64,000 bases of DNA, from the NCBI RefSeq assembly GCF_018100925.1, contig NZ_JAGJEH010000006.1, positions 62,001 to 126,000 of the forward strand, written 5' to 3'. The notes beneath the pieces were generated by a model. That model was not told the DNA's origin and did no database searches. It was given only the letters and a program-made list of their open reading frames with translations. Positions 33,852 to 43,648 of this stretch are shown piece after piece. The position numbers and the translations under genes were made by a program. Each line of letters opens with the position of its first letter. Positions within the stretch are counted from its first letter, which is position 1. The stretch is from Pseudoalteromonas luteoviolacea. GTDB taxonomy: Bacteria > Pseudomonadota > Gammaproteobacteria > Enterobacterales > Alteromonadaceae.

Positions 33852-34913
33852 TCAGCTGAGCTTTTCCAGCAAACCTTCAAGTGCTTTATTCACTTGCTCG
33901 TGGTCGTCCCAGTCCAACGCCCCCCAATCAATGTTGGTATCGAGTGTAGATACATCCACAAAAAGCAGCTTTTTCAGCACATCTACTTGTGTGATCTTTT
34001 TAACGTTATATGACTTCACTTTTGCGCTAGTAGGCTTTTTACCAAGTAACCGAGCAGCTATTTGCTCTCCTATTTCTCGCTTGTCACCAACACCCAACAT
34101 TTTTTTATCGTGCAGCGCTTTGTATTCTTGCTCACACTCCAAAATAATTTTTTTAACTTTGACAAATGAAGCGCTTAAGCCGTCCTCATAGGCCTGAATT
34201 ACTTCTGGGTAGCGAGTCAGTACATTGTAGTTGTCAAACGCGCCCATCGAAACGCCCAGGTTTTTCGCTTTTTCTCTGACGGTCAATTTCTTTTCGCCAA
34301 TCTTTAACCTTGCCTGATCAATGCCTTCAATTTCTAGCATTGCAGACAAGAAAGCTTGTAACTTACCGTATTGTGGTAAATCTTCACGACTGGCGTTTTC
34401 TTGAAATTGTTTAACTTTATAAAGTAAAGGCTTGGAGTCATACACTTTGAACTGTGCGGCATGGTCAAGGCCGTATGTGTAAATCAAAGCAAAGAAGCGC
34501 CTGTGTCCTGTTAAAATTTGGTACTGGTTGTCTTCAAGAGGATAAACGGTAGGGACTTGGATAATTTCAGATACGGAAATGTTTTCACCTAGCTCTATAA
34601 TCGACTCAATAGATTGGTTTGCTTTGCGCCAATCACTCGTTCCATACTTTAGGCAGTTAATAATGCAGTCTTTCCCTATGATCACCTTACCATCTGCTTC
34701 GTAAATTTCGACCAATTGGTTTTTAGACAACCTTCTTTCGACGAACAACCTTGCGTGCTCATTCTCGATAAATACGCAGGGTAAAAACCGCGCATTGGTT
34801 TCGTCTGGGGTGATTAAATTTAAAAATAGAGATTTATACTCAAAACTCTCACTGTGAAGTTTTTGGCTATTACTCAAAGTGGCTAAAATCAGATCATCTC
34901 TACTACTAAACAT
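33852..34913 (-). CDS. Orphan ParB/Spo0J-like nuclease-domain protein
   Basis: 353 residues with a ParB N-terminal domain at about 95-190: VPTVYPLEDNQYQILTGHRR is the motif-II region, followed by FQENASREDLPQYGKLQAFL, and then a helix-turn-helix at about 210-235 (TVREKAKNLGVSMGAFDNYN). The C-terminal third is not recognised. There is no parA partner beside it and the neighbours are metabolic, so chromosome or plasmid partitioning is doubtful. Orphan ParB-like proteins often come from plasmids or integrated elements. Own promoter upstream and own terminator. Confidence 0.75.
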   Translation of the reverse strand: MFSSRDDLILATLSNSQKLHSESFEYKSLFLNLITPDETNARFLPCVFIENEHARLFVERRLSKNQLVEIYEADGKVIIGKDCIINCLKYGTSDWRKANQSIESIIELGENISVSEIIQVPTVYPLEDNQYQILTGHRRFFALIYTYGLDHAAQFKVYDSKPLLYKVKQFQENASREDLPQYGKLQAFLSAMLEIEGIDQARLKIGEKKLTVREKAKNLGVSMGAFDNYNVLTRYPEVIQAYEDGLSASFVKVKKIILECEQEYKALHDKKMLGVGDKREIGEQIAARLLGKKPTSAKVKSYNVKKITQVDVLKKLLFVDVSTLDTNIDWGALDWDDHEQVNKALEGLLEKLS

Positions 34914-35578
34914 CGTATCTCAAACTATTTTTATTGCGTTGGCGGATCATAACATACCTACAATTGGATGCCATATAGTTCATATAACCACAATTAACTA
35001 TGAATACTTTAATAACTTAGGTTGCTATATTCTCGATCAAAAAACTTAAACAAGAAGCTGAAACACGCCATCATTGATTGAAAAGTTGCAAATATACAAC
35101 CTAGGACGACCCAGAAAGTCCATTTTTTATCAAAAAAGCAAATTATACTCAGCTTAACTTACTAAGTTTTGCCAAGTTCAATTTGCATCACAAAGTAGAT
35201 AACGGTGTATCAAGGCTCCTGTGAATAGGCTTATGACTATATCTATAATTGGCGTGGAAAAGGTATTACAGATGATTACCCGGCCATTAACTTAACTCTT
35301 AGCTTTTCAGGGGAGAAGCTAGAACCTCGAAGTGAATCAATTGAGCTAACGCTTGCCAACGACACAGTCTGAATACCTGTTTGCATCCATGTGTGAGAAA
35401 AAGTGACTATAATTTTTATGCAAGTAATACGTAGCACTATAGAGCTGTCTCAAAAACAACACTCTGTACTTCAAAACAGTGCCATCAACGATACAGCTGC
35501 GCTATCAAATTAAGTCACTCGGCAATGTAGTTTTTTGCAAAGTATCAGGTTACTTTGCATAACAACAAAGGAATAACT
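34914..35578. other. Long intergenic region with a possible gene remnant
   Basis: About 665 bases. A stop-to-stop frame at 35229-35372 reads WRGKGITDDYPAINLTLSFS and continues for about 25 residues with no start codon or ribosome-binding site; it looks protein-like and could be the last piece of a lost gene. The remaining sequence is AT-rich and holds the promoters of the flanking divergent genes. Confidence 0.35.
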
Positions 35579-37297
35579 ATGACTCATCTACCATCCCCCA
35601 ATCAATACGAATCATCCCTGCCCAAACTTAAGTCAATGTGTATAGTTGGGCACACAACAGACACCACCACAAAAATTTGGGTTAGGACATTTCAACCAGG
35701 TCAGTGGTGCTTAGTACTGGTGAATGACGCAAATATTCAGCAAGTTAAAGGCACGCTGAATGCATTTACTTCTCATCCAAATGACGCTTGCTTTTCTGCA
35801 TCAGGCATAGTCAAAGCCACATTAAACACAGATGAAAAATATGATAACTGTGAGTGTGTAACAATCGAAAACCTAACGCCAAATACCCGTTACTATTATT
35901 ACCTGTTCGCCTATGGGGATACATATGACCAACTGCCGCGAAAAATAGAGCGTGGTATGGCCATCGAGCACGCATTTTGCACCGATGAAGCAAACCCAAA
36001 TTGGCAAAACTTTAGTTTTGGCTTTTACAGCTGTCACGATCCTTTTGGTCATCGCTCTATATCAGATGGGCTTTGGCCAGACTTTGGGGAAGTACTAGAA
36101 GATAAAAACACCCGCTTTGTCATTGGCGGGGGCGACCAAGTATATTGCGATACCCATGGTAAACGCTCACGTCGGCAGGCCAAAAAACAAAAGCCAATCA
36201 TAGAAGATCTCTGGGTTTGGTTAAGCAAGCATAAAAATGACTTATACAATGCCTATATGGAAGGTGAGGAACTCAACACTGAAGGCGTGATCGACTATCT
36301 TGCAAAGCTCTATCGTATTTATTATCGAGTGTATTGGAATTTCGATTCGCTCAGAACCGTTTACTGTTCTTATCCGCAATACATGATGTGGGACGACCAT
36401 GAGATTATGGACGGCTGGGGGTCGCTGACTAGGGACCAGCGAATAGATAAATTAAGCAACTTCTGGCAAGACGATGAAGATCACATCAATTCAAAAATCG
36501 CTAGATTGGCTTATCAAGCCGCAAAAAGAGCCTATCTGGACTACCAGCATTTACATAACCCAGATACCAATGTATCGAATAGACAATACGATATCGTAGA
36601 CAAACAGCAACAGTGGGATTATGGCTTTATCAAAGGCCCCATTGGCGTTTATATGCTTGATACACGCTCTCATCATGATGTTGAACACCAAGCCGACGGT
36701 GCCCGTTTGTTAGGGCCAGAGCAAATGACGCGCTTTTTACAATGGCTTAACACCACCGCAGCGAGCGGCGTAAAAGCCCTGTTTATTGTCACCGCCGTGC
36801 CAGTTGTGCATTGGAATGACACTGTTATGAACAACATGGATCTACTGTTAAAGATTTTTGGCGCGATGGATGATGCCATTGATGAGTGGGGTAATGAAAC
36901 CAATATTACTGAGCGAAACAACCTGTTAGAGCAAGTATTTAAAGCCTCACACGCCAATCAGATCCCCATTACTTTCTTAAGTGGTGACGTGCACTGCTCA
37001 TCGGCATTTAATTTAAAGTCGCCTAACTACACCGACGCCAAAGTAATGAACATTACCTCGAGTGCAATTTCACGCAAACCACCTCCTGCGATGGCCTCAG
37101 TCGCCATTGAAGGCAGCAAAAGTATGTACCGTTCGACCCATATAGAAGTGGAAAACGTGTTTGAAATGGCCGGGAAAAACAACTTCCTCGTGGTTGATAT
37201 TGAGGAAAAAGACAATGACTTGTCTATTAAGGCGAATATCTATTATGGCAAGCCCAATGATGATGAGTTGCAATGCGCACACATCGACATTATCTAA
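35579..37297 (+). CDS. PhoD-like phosphodiesterase/alkaline phosphatase
   Basis: 572-residue metallophosphatase of the PhoD family. Metal-binding motifs appear in order: FGFYSCHDPFG, VIGGGDQVYCD, YMMWDDHEIMDGWGS, YMLDTRSHHD and FLSGDVHCSSAF. There is no Sec or clear Tat signal peptide, unlike secreted PhoD, so it is probably cytoplasmic and closer to the PhoD-like group that hydrolyses phosphodiesters or phosphonate/phosphite esters. The N terminus has a Fn3-like beta domain (KIWVRTFQPGQW). ATG 35579 has AAAGGA 6 bases upstream; a TTG at 35555 is in frame. A strong inverted repeat follows. Confidence 0.87.
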   Translation: MTHLPSPNQYESSLPKLKSMCIVGHTTDTTTKIWVRTFQPGQWCLVLVNDANIQQVKGTLNAFTSHPNDACFSASGIVKATLNTDEKYDNCECVTIENLTPNTRYYYYLFAYGDTYDQLPRKIERGMAIEHAFCTDEANPNWQNFSFGFYSCHDPFGHRSISDGLWPDFGEVLEDKNTRFVIGGGDQVYCDTHGKRSRRQAKKQKPIIEDLWVWLSKHKNDLYNAYMEGEELNTEGVIDYLAKLYRIYYRVYWNFDSLRTVYCSYPQYMMWDDHEIMDGWGSLTRDQRIDKLSNFWQDDEDHINSKIARLAYQAAKRAYLDYQHLHNPDTNVSNRQYDIVDKQQQWDYGFIKGPIGVYMLDTRSHHDVEHQADGARLLGPEQMTRFLQWLNTTAASGVKALFIVTAVPVVHWNDTVMNNMDLLLKIFGAMDDAIDEWGNETNITERNNLLEQVFKASHANQIPITFLSGDVHCSSAFNLKSPNYTDAKVMNITSSAISRKPPPAMASVAIEGSKSMYRSTHIEVENVFEMAGKNNFLVVDIEEKDNDLSIKANIYYGKPNDDELQCAHIDII

Positions 37298-37361
37298 GTC
37301 AGGAAGTACAAAAGTAAGCCAGTACACTCAAACAAGGCTTTAGAGAGGAGTATTAAGGAAA

Positions 37362-37401
37362 AACCAAACGGGCACTAATCGTAAATATGTCCCGTTTGGT
37401 T
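37362..37401. terminator. Bidirectional terminator-like inverted repeat
   Basis: AACCAAACGGG pairs perfectly with CCCGTTTGGTT across an 18-base loop, between the convergent phoD-like and yhiN genes. It could act in both directions, although T-runs are short. Confidence 0.6.
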
Positions 37402-37418
37402 GTTAAAGTAGCGATGAA

Positions 37419-38606
37419 CTAACACACCTGCCCACATGCCCAGCCGCTTGACCATGCATATTGGAAGTTATAGCCGCCGAGCCAACCGGTGACTTCGGTC
37501 ACTTCGCCGATAAAGTACAGGCCTTTGGCTTTTTTCGCTTCAAACGTTTTAGAGCTCAACTCATCACTGTCGACGCCGCCTAAGGTCACCTCAGCGGTAC
37601 GGTAACCTTCTGTTCCATTGGGCTTGATTTGCCATACACTTAATGTGTTCGCAATCGTGTCAATCTCACCGTGAGTTAGTTGGTTTGCCGGTTTATCTGG
37701 CACGCTGTTTTCACTGATTAACGCTTCAACAAAACGCTTAGGTAGAAGCTGTCCTAGTAGGTTTTTAACCGACTTTTGACCTTGGTTTTGACGCCAATCA
37801 TGGAGTAGCTCTGTCACGTTTGTATCTGGTAATAAGTTGATACTGACCGCCTGCCCTGCTTGCCAAAATGACGAGATCTGTAAAATTGCCGGGCCGGATA
37901 ACCCTCGATGAGTAAAGAGGATATTTTCTCTGAATTGGGTGCCATCTTCGCTGCTTACTAGACTATCGACACTGATCCCAGACAAACCTTCAAAACGTGC
38001 TTTGTCGTGATCGTGTAAAGTAAATGGCACCAAAGCCGCAGTTGTTGGCAGTAGCTTTAATCCAAACTGTTCTGCGATTTTATATCCAATGGGAGTTGCG
38101 CCAAGTTTAGGCATAGTTAACCCGCCCGATGCCACCACTAAAGAAGCACAACTAAATGTCTGCTCTGATGTTGTTACTATATATAAGCCTTGTTCATCGC
38201 GCTCAACATTAAGCACTTCATTGCGCAAAAAGATTTCAACGCCGGCCCATTCACACTCAGTCTTCAAAATATCAACAATGTCTTGTGCACTGTTATCGCA
38301 AAAGAGTTGGCCCAGTGTTTTATGGTGATAATTTAAGCCATGACGGTCCACCAGCTCAATAAAATCATGTTGGCTATAACGGCTCAAACTGGATTTTACG
38401 AAGTGAGGATTGGCACAGAGGTAGTTTTCTGGTGCGGCATTTTCATTGGTAAAATTGCAACGTCCACCACCACTTATGAGAATTTTTCTTCCCACTTTTT
38501 TACCCATATCAACAATAGCGACCTTGCGGCCTCTGTAACCAGATTGTGCCGCACACATTAATCCTGCGGCGCCCGCACCAATAATCACCACGTCAAATTG
38601 CAACAT
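37419..38606 (-). CDS. yhiN: YhiN/HI0933-family NAD(P)/FAD flavoprotein
   Basis: 395-residue BaiN/HI0933-type flavoprotein. FAD motif DVVIIGAGAAGLMCAAQSG at the N terminus, then the family stretch ILISGGGRCNFTNEN, VASGGLTMPKLGATPIGYKI, FTHRGLSGPAILQISS and a C-terminal FIGEVTEVTGWLGGYNFQYA. The related BaiN acts in bile-acid dehydroxylation, but most members have no assigned reaction. ATG 38606 starts the Rossmann fold as usual; a TTG at 38639 adds 11 residues. Monocistronic. Confidence 0.9.
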   Translation of the reverse strand: MLQFDVVIIGAGAAGLMCAAQSGYRGRKVAIVDMGKKVGRKILISGGGRCNFTNENAAPENYLCANPHFVKSSLSRYSQHDFIELVDRHGLNYHHKTLGQLFCDNSAQDIVDILKTECEWAGVEIFLRNEVLNVERDEQGLYIVTTSEQTFSCASLVVASGGLTMPKLGATPIGYKIAEQFGLKLLPTTAALVPFTLHDHDKARFEGLSGISVDSLVSSEDGTQFRENILFTHRGLSGPAILQISSFWQAGQAVSINLLPDTNVTELLHDWRQNQGQKSVKNLLGQLLPKRFVEALISENSVPDKPANQLTHGEIDTIANTLSVWQIKPNGTEGYRTAEVTLGGVDSDELSSKTFEAKKAKGLYFIGEVTEVTGWLGGYNFQYAWSSGWACGQVC

Positions 38607-38972
38607 TGTATACTCTGAAACGAAAAACTTATGTCGCAATTATAACTTTTTTTAAGCTTAGATGGGAGTTTATAGTTCAAAACACAACCAAAAAGACATA
38701 TTTTTATCACTTTTTAGAATATGAGATAAATCATTTACATTTTTTTACATTGAAAAATAGATTATTCTTTAATCAAGAATATTTTGAAAAATTTTAATAA
38801 AAACATAATGATACTGTAATAAAGAAGCCTTTTATCCATCCGCTTATAACCAAATTAATAGTGTAAATAACAAAACAATACTTTCACACAAATCACAACA
38901 AGTTTACGTTTGTTAACCACTTGGCATGGAGAGGTTGCCAAGAAAAACAACAAGTAAAACAAGGGTAAAAAA
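38607..38972. other. Promoter region of the PPC-domain subtilase
   Basis: About 365 very AT-rich bases between divergent genes. AAGGG lies 7 bases before the protease ATG. No gene or regulatory palindrome was recognised. Confidence 0.5.
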
Positions 38973-41105
38973 ATGACAACAGGAAATTTTAAATTAGCAG
39001 CACTTTCAATGGCTGTGACGGGATTACTTTCAGCAAACGCAGCAATGGCTATGCCAGAAGGTGTTAACACACAAGTTGAGTCATTCGGACCAGCAGTGCC
39101 AAGTCAGGCTCAAATCGCACAAAAACTAGAATCACAAAGCGGTTTCGGTACTCAGTTCATCATCAAATATAAAAACAACAACAATGACATCATGTCACTA
39201 TCAAGTGCTGATGCATCACCAGCAATGATGAACACTCGCGCTCGCAGTTTCGTATCAGGCTTCAACAGCAAGCGTGCAGCTGCTAAAGCACAATACGTTC
39301 GCCCTATGGCATTGTCGAACCACCACGTAATGCGTGCAGACAAAAAGCTAAGTGCAGCAGAAACACAAAAATTCATGCAGGACATGATTGCATCTGGTAA
39401 CGTTGAGCACATCGAAGTTGACCAAATGCTACAGCCATTCGCTGTTCCAAACGATCCTAGCTACAGCTCACAATGGCACTACTTCGAAGCTGCGGGCGGT
39501 ATCAATGCTCCGGCGGCTTGGGATAAAGCAACAGGTAGCGGCGTAGTAGTTGCAGTACTAGATACTGGTTACCGTCCACACGCTGACTTAAACCCAAATA
39601 TCCTGCAAGGTTATGACATGATCTCTAACCTGTCAGTTGCAAACGATGGCGGCGGTCGTGATAGCGATGCTCGTGACCCGGGCGATGCGGTTACTGCAAA
39701 CGAATGTGGTTACACACACAGCGCACGTAATTCAAGCTGGCACGGTACTCACGTTGCAGGTACTGTTGCTGCAGTGACTAACAACGGCGAAGGCGTTGCT
39801 GGTGTTGCTTATGACTCAAAAGTTGTTCCTGTTCGTGTACTTGGTAAGTGTGGTGGTTTAACGTCTGATATTGCTGACGGTATCATCTGGGCATCAGGCG
39901 GTTCAGTTTCTGGCGTACCTGCAAACGCAAACCCTGCTGATGTTATCAACATGAGTTTAGGTGGCAGCGGTGCATGTAGCTCTACAACACAAAGTGCAAT
40001 CAACCAAGCTCGTGCAAACGGCACAGTGGTTGTTATCGCAGCAGGTAACGACAACGATAATGCAAACAACTACAACCCAGGTAACTGTTCTGGCGTAGTA
40101 AACGTTGCATCTGTTGGCCGTAACGGTGGTCGTGCTTACTACTCTAACTACGGTACTTCTATCGACGTTGCAGCACCAGGTGGCGCACAAAGTTTTGCAA
40201 ACGACCCTGAAGGTATCCTTTCAACTTATAACTCTGGTAGCAACACACCTGTGAGCGATAGCTACAGCTACTCACAAGGTACTTCAATGGCTGCACCTCA
40301 CGTTGCTGGTATTGCGGCATTAATCAAACAAGCTAAACCAACTGCTACACCAGATGAAATCGAGTCTATCCTAAAAGATACAACGCGTAGCTTCCCTGCA
40401 ACGTGTACAAACTGTGGTACAGGTATCGTTGATGCAAACGCAGCTGTTGATAAAGCACTTGGTAACGACAACACAAACCCAGGTGACAACGTACTTGTAG
40501 ACGGCGAAGCTAAAACAGGCCTAAGTGGTGCGAAGAATGCTGAAGCTTTCTTTACTTTCGAAACACCAGCAGGCGCAAGCAAAGTGACTTTCACAATGAG
40601 TGGTGGCACAGGTGATGCTGACCTATATGTAAGAGCGGGTTCTAAGCCTACAACAAGCACTTATGACTGTCGTCCTTACGAAAGTGGTAACAACGAAGTA
40701 TGTACAATTGACAACCCATCTGGCACATATCATGTGATGATGCGCGGTTATGCTGCATACAACGGTGTAAGTTTAGTAGCTAATACAGAAAGCTCAGGTA
40801 CTCAACCTGGCGGTATCACAGAGACTAACCTATCTGCTTCAACTGGCAACTGGAGTCGTCACCAAGTGACTGTTCCTGCTGGCATGACAAGCCTAACGGT
40901 TAAAATCTCAGGTGGTTCTGGTGATGCGGACCTATATGTAAACCCAGGCAGCGCACCTTCTACTTCAACTTACCAGTGTCGCCCTTACGAAAGTGGTAAC
41001 GTAGAAACTTGTACTATCACAAACCCAGCAGCTGGTGAGTGGCACTTTGGTATTCGCGCTTACCGTACTTTCTCTGGTGTAACACTAGACGCACAGTACA
41101 AATAA
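38973..41105 (+). CDS. Secreted S8 serine protease with two C-terminal PPC domains
   Basis: 710-residue extracellular subtilase close to the alkaline serine proteases of marine Pseudoalteromonas/Alteromonas. Signal peptide about 1-26, propeptide to about residue 157 (HIEVDQMLQPFAVPND), catalytic domain with Asp197 (VLDTGYRPH), His257 (SWHGTHVAG) and Ser438 (QGTSMAAPHVAG), several disulfide-capable cysteines, then two PPC (pre-peptidase C-terminal) domains near 500-605 and 612-708, each with SGGTGDADLYV- or SGGSGDADLYV-type motifs and RPYESGN. PPC domains are usually trimmed on secretion. Codon use is strongly biased (AAC, GGT, CGT), suggesting very high expression. A terminator array and a relic of a second copy follow. 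Confidence 0.95.
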   Translation: MTTGNFKLAALSMAVTGLLSANAAMAMPEGVNTQVESFGPAVPSQAQIAQKLESQSGFGTQFIIKYKNNNNDIMSLSSADASPAMMNTRARSFVSGFNSKRAAAKAQYVRPMALSNHHVMRADKKLSAAETQKFMQDMIASGNVEHIEVDQMLQPFAVPNDPSYSSQWHYFEAAGGINAPAAWDKATGSGVVVAVLDTGYRPHADLNPNILQGYDMISNLSVANDGGGRDSDARDPGDAVTANECGYTHSARNSSWHGTHVAGTVAAVTNNGEGVAGVAYDSKVVPVRVLGKCGGLTSDIADGIIWASGGSVSGVPANANPADVINMSLGGSGACSSTTQSAINQARANGTVVVIAAGNDNDNANNYNPGNCSGVVNVASVGRNGGRAYYSNYGTSIDVAAPGGAQSFANDPEGILSTYNSGSNTPVSDSYSYSQGTSMAAPHVAGIAALIKQAKPTATPDEIESILKDTTRSFPATCTNCGTGIVDANAAVDKALGNDNTNPGDNVLVDGEAKTGLSGAKNAEAFFTFETPAGASKVTFTMSGGTGDADLYVRAGSKPTTSTYDCRPYESGNNEVCTIDNPSGTYHVMMRGYAAYNGVSLVANTESSGTQPGGITETNLSASTGNWSRHQVTVPAGMTSLTVKISGGSGDADLYVNPGSAPSTSTYQCRPYESGNVETCTITNPAAGEWHFGIRAYRTFSGVTLDAQYK

Positions 41106-41129
41106 TCCCTAGTACTTAAGTAACAACAC

Positions 41130-41156
41130 AAAGCCGGACTCGTACCGGCTTTTTAT
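41130..41156 (+). terminator. First terminator after the PPC subtilase
   Basis: AAAGCCGG-ACTCGTA-CCGGCTTTTT, 24 bases after the stop codon, with a T-run: a strong intrinsic terminator. Confidence 0.88.
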
Positions 41157-41167
41157 ATATCCGCGTT

Positions 41168-41217
41168 ATGCCTCAGTATTGAGGCATAAAAAAAGCCAAA
41201 CATCCGTTTGGCTTTTT
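41168..41217 (+). terminator. Second hairpin pair after the subtilase
   Basis: ATGCCTCA-GTAT-TGAGGCAT (41168-41187) is followed by AAAAAGCCAAAC-ATCC-GTTTGGCTTTTT (about 41190-41217). The latter is a second full intrinsic terminator; together they form a backup array. Confidence 0.75.
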
Positions 41218-41349
41218 GCTTTAGTAGTTAGATCGGTTAAGTTATCAAACTACGTAGGCTGTAGCCTGTCCCATTTGTGTGTTCCAAACAATTGCCAATT
41301 TACTTACATACAGCTTTATTGACACTGTTTACCAACTAAAGCTATCTCT

Positions 41350-41526
41350 ACCACATTTATTCATACTTACCCTACCTATTCTGTAGTTACACTAGAGACA
41401 CTGTACAGATCATTCTTAGTGCTTAACTTACAACACAAATCCGGACTTCACGTCATCTTTTTATATCCGCACTATGACTCGAAAGCTTGCCATAAAAAAG
41501 CCAAACATATGTTTGGCTTTTTGCTT
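41350..41526 (+). pseudogene. Relic of a second subtilase copy (3' end plus terminators)
   Basis: An imperfect direct repeat of 41043-41221, about 305 bases downstream. Shared blocks include TATTC followed by CTTACC, CACTAGA (41083 and 41390), CAACACAAA-CCGGACT, CTTTTTATAT, and AAAAAGCCAAACAT with its GTTTGGCTTTTTGCTT arm. The match covers the last codons of the protease and its terminators, so a tandem copy of the gene probably existed and was deleted and mutated. The hairpin at 41494-41525 is still perfect and may now terminate the convergent chemoreceptor gene. Confidence 0.65.
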
Positions 41527-41556
41527 ACTCTCACGTTAATAGTCAAACTAATCTTG

Positions 41557-43479
41557 CTACAAGCCCAAGCTTGCTCTTATCTGTGCCATTTGCTGTTCCA
41601 AACTTTGTTGTATTTGGCTTATTTGTTGGTTTGAGCCACTTACTTGCTGTTTCATAGATGCCATTGAACTGCTAAAACTATCGACCAGTTCAGTTTGTTG
41701 ATTAGTTAATGCCATGGCATCTGCCGCAACTTGGCTTGCCCCCTGTGCACGCTCAGCAACCCCTTCAGAATTGCGTTTTAGCTCTTGAGCATGATTGGTT
41801 TGCTGCTGCGCCTCTGATGCCAGCGCGCTGATCTGGTTAGATACCTTGCTGGAGTTATCACTTAATATATTCAATTGCGCATTGATATCCGTCAGTGAAT
41901 CTTGTGTTTGTCTGGCAAGCTTTCTCACTTCATCGGCAACCACTGCAAACCCTCGACCATGCTCACCAGCACGTGCTGACTCAATCGCGGCATTAAGCGC
42001 TAGTAAGTTTGTTTGCTCCGCAATGGTGTGGATCATTTCGATAACTCTACCCACATCTTCAACCCCAACTAAGAGTTCATTTAGACTGATCAACCCTTGG
42101 TCAACACGATCTTGCGTACTTGAGCTGGCTTTGAGCATCGACTCAGCAAAACCCACACTTTGAGTCATTGCGTTATAGGTATCACTGGCATTATCAGCAA
42201 CTTGCTGGTTGATATTGCTGGCCTCAAAACCTATCGATTTAATTTCATCAAGTTGCAGTTGGTTGTGTTCAACCTGCTCATAAGTATGCTCTGATTGCTG
42301 ACTAATGCTGGCCAAGTTGCTGTTCATATCTTGCATAAAGTCGTTGATCACTTGCAGCATTTGCTCACGCTCTTGGGCCTCAATACGCTGTCTTTCAATC
42401 AACTGATTAAAGTACTGTGCAATTTCACCTACTTCGGTATTGGCGCGCTTACATTTGATCTGCTTAAGCTCATTGCTCTCAATCAAGAACGCAAACCCAT
42501 CTCTTAAGTTACGCAGTGGCGTAAGCACTTGGCTAAACTGTACCCAGTAAACACCTACCGCTAGAAGCACTAGCAAGCCTATCGCTGCACCAAAGATGGT
42601 AAAGACTTGTGATTTGAGCTCTGTCTGGCGATGTTTTAGCTGCTCACCAGCCGCCAGCATTAAAGTAGACAGTCGTTTGATGTCATCTCGTAAAGCAGAT
42701 ATTCCCTGCTGTCTCTGCTGCGCTTGGCGTAAGGTGTTTTCTAAGTCGCGGCTAAATCGGTTCGGCCAACTGGTCAGCTCGGATTTAATCTCTTGACCAA
42801 GGTCCTCTGGCTCTTCCCCTAAAAATAATTCGTCCTCGTCCACCTCAGCCATTACGCCGAGATCATCTAAACGCTCTATCTTTGCGGCTAAATTTTGTAA
42901 TCGATTGAGAGATTGGTGCAAACTTTGTTGGGTGGCTTTGTCGTAATGTAAAACCAACTGATAGGTATAAATACTTAAATTGGTGGTCTCAAAATAATAG
43001 TCAGACGCCAGCGAGTAATATTGCTCACCAAGCGAATGACCTTGAGCCTGTGCAACATAATTCATCAATGACGATGCAGAGCCTGCCATTTGTCTCAGCG
43101 CATTATCTAATAGCGCCAGTTCATTGCCTGATAGCTTACCAAGTGCACGATATTTACCCTGAATGTCGCTGTTAAGCGCATCGAGCTGCTCTCCCATATC
43201 CGTCATCACATCACTGGACATGGTTGCCAAGTGCTGGTTTTTAATCGTGTTGATATGTTCACTGGCTTGGTTTAAATACAGGCTATCACCTGAACTCAGG
43301 TAGTCCTCAATGGTGCCTGCCAAGTCAATCAAAACCGTATTTTTAAGCTGAGTATATGCGCTATCTTGCTGATCTAGCTTACTAAAAACCTGACTCGCCC
43401 AAAATAAGGTCGCCGCAAGAATAATACTGGCAATAGCCAACAAAACCGCCAGCAGCCGGGTAAAAGATGAAACACGCAT
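41557..43479 (-). CDS. Methyl-accepting chemotaxis protein
   Basis: 640-residue chemoreceptor. TM1 about 10-30 ([20 protein letters not shown]), a helical periplasmic sensor about 30-285, TM2 about 300-325, HAMP about 325-380, then a cytoplasmic signalling helix pair with the hairpin tip motif about residue 490: [20 protein letters not shown] and [15 protein letters not shown]. It relays an unknown stimulus to CheA/CheW. ATG 43479 is used in preference to an in-frame TTG at 43497 because it opens the normal MRVSS-TM1 start. Single gene. Confidence 0.93.
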   Translation of the reverse strand: MRVSSFTRLLAVLLAIASIILAATLFWASQVFSKLDQQDSAYTQLKNTVLIDLAGTIEDYLSSGDSLYLNQASEHINTIKNQHLATMSSDVMTDMGEQLDALNSDIQGKYRALGKLSGNELALLDNALRQMAGSASSLMNYVAQAQGHSLGEQYYSLASDYYFETTNLSIYTYQLVLHYDKATQQSLHQSLNRLQNLAAKIERLDDLGVMAEVDEDELFLGEEPEDLGQEIKSELTSWPNRFSRDLENTLRQAQQRQQGISALRDDIKRLSTLMLAAGEQLKHRQTELKSQVFTIFGAAIGLLVLLAVGVYWVQFSQVLTPLRNLRDGFAFLIESNELKQIKCKRANTEVGEIAQYFNQLIERQRIEAQEREQMLQVINDFMQDMNSNLASISQQSEHTYEQVEHNQLQLDEIKSIGFEASNINQQVADNASDTYNAMTQSVGFAESMLKASSSTQDRVDQGLISLNELLVGVEDVGRVIEMIHTIAEQTNLLALNAAIESARAGEHGRGFAVVADEVRKLARQTQDSLTDINAQLNILSDNSSKVSNQISALASEAQQQTNHAQELKRNSEGVAERAQGASQVAADAMALTNQQTELVDSFSSSMASMKQQVSGSNQQISQIQQSLEQQMAQIRASLGL

Positions 43480-43575
43480 ATGTACTACAAACCCCAAAAA
43501 GTGAATTTCGGGCTCAGAGTATTAACCTTTTATGACAATTTGATGTAACTTGTATACTAATCACTCAATCTAACG

Positions 43576-43605
43576 TAAAAGCATACTTTTTTAGTATGCT
43601 TTTTG
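43576..43605 (-). terminator. Terminator after rsmJ
   Basis: On the minus strand AAAAAGCATAC-TAAAAAA-GTATGCTTTTA: a 10-11 bp stem 44 bases after the rsmJ stop. Confidence 0.7.
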
Positions 43606-43648
43606 TGTACAAAATTTCATGCTTAAGTTTTGAATTAAGTGGAAGGGG

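Noticed and set aside
33852..34913. Replication origin or partition locus suggested by the ParB-like gene
   Set aside because: No parA, no repeated parS-like palindromes and no replication genes nearby.
38606..38797. 63-codon frame in the region before the PPC subtilase
   Set aside because: Extremely AT-rich, low-complexity Phe/Lys/Asn product without a ribosome-binding site.
41419..41634. Plus-strand 71-codon frame after the subtilase relic
   Set aside because: Starts in degraded duplicated sequence and runs into the 3' end of the chemoreceptor gene; includes a terminator hairpin.
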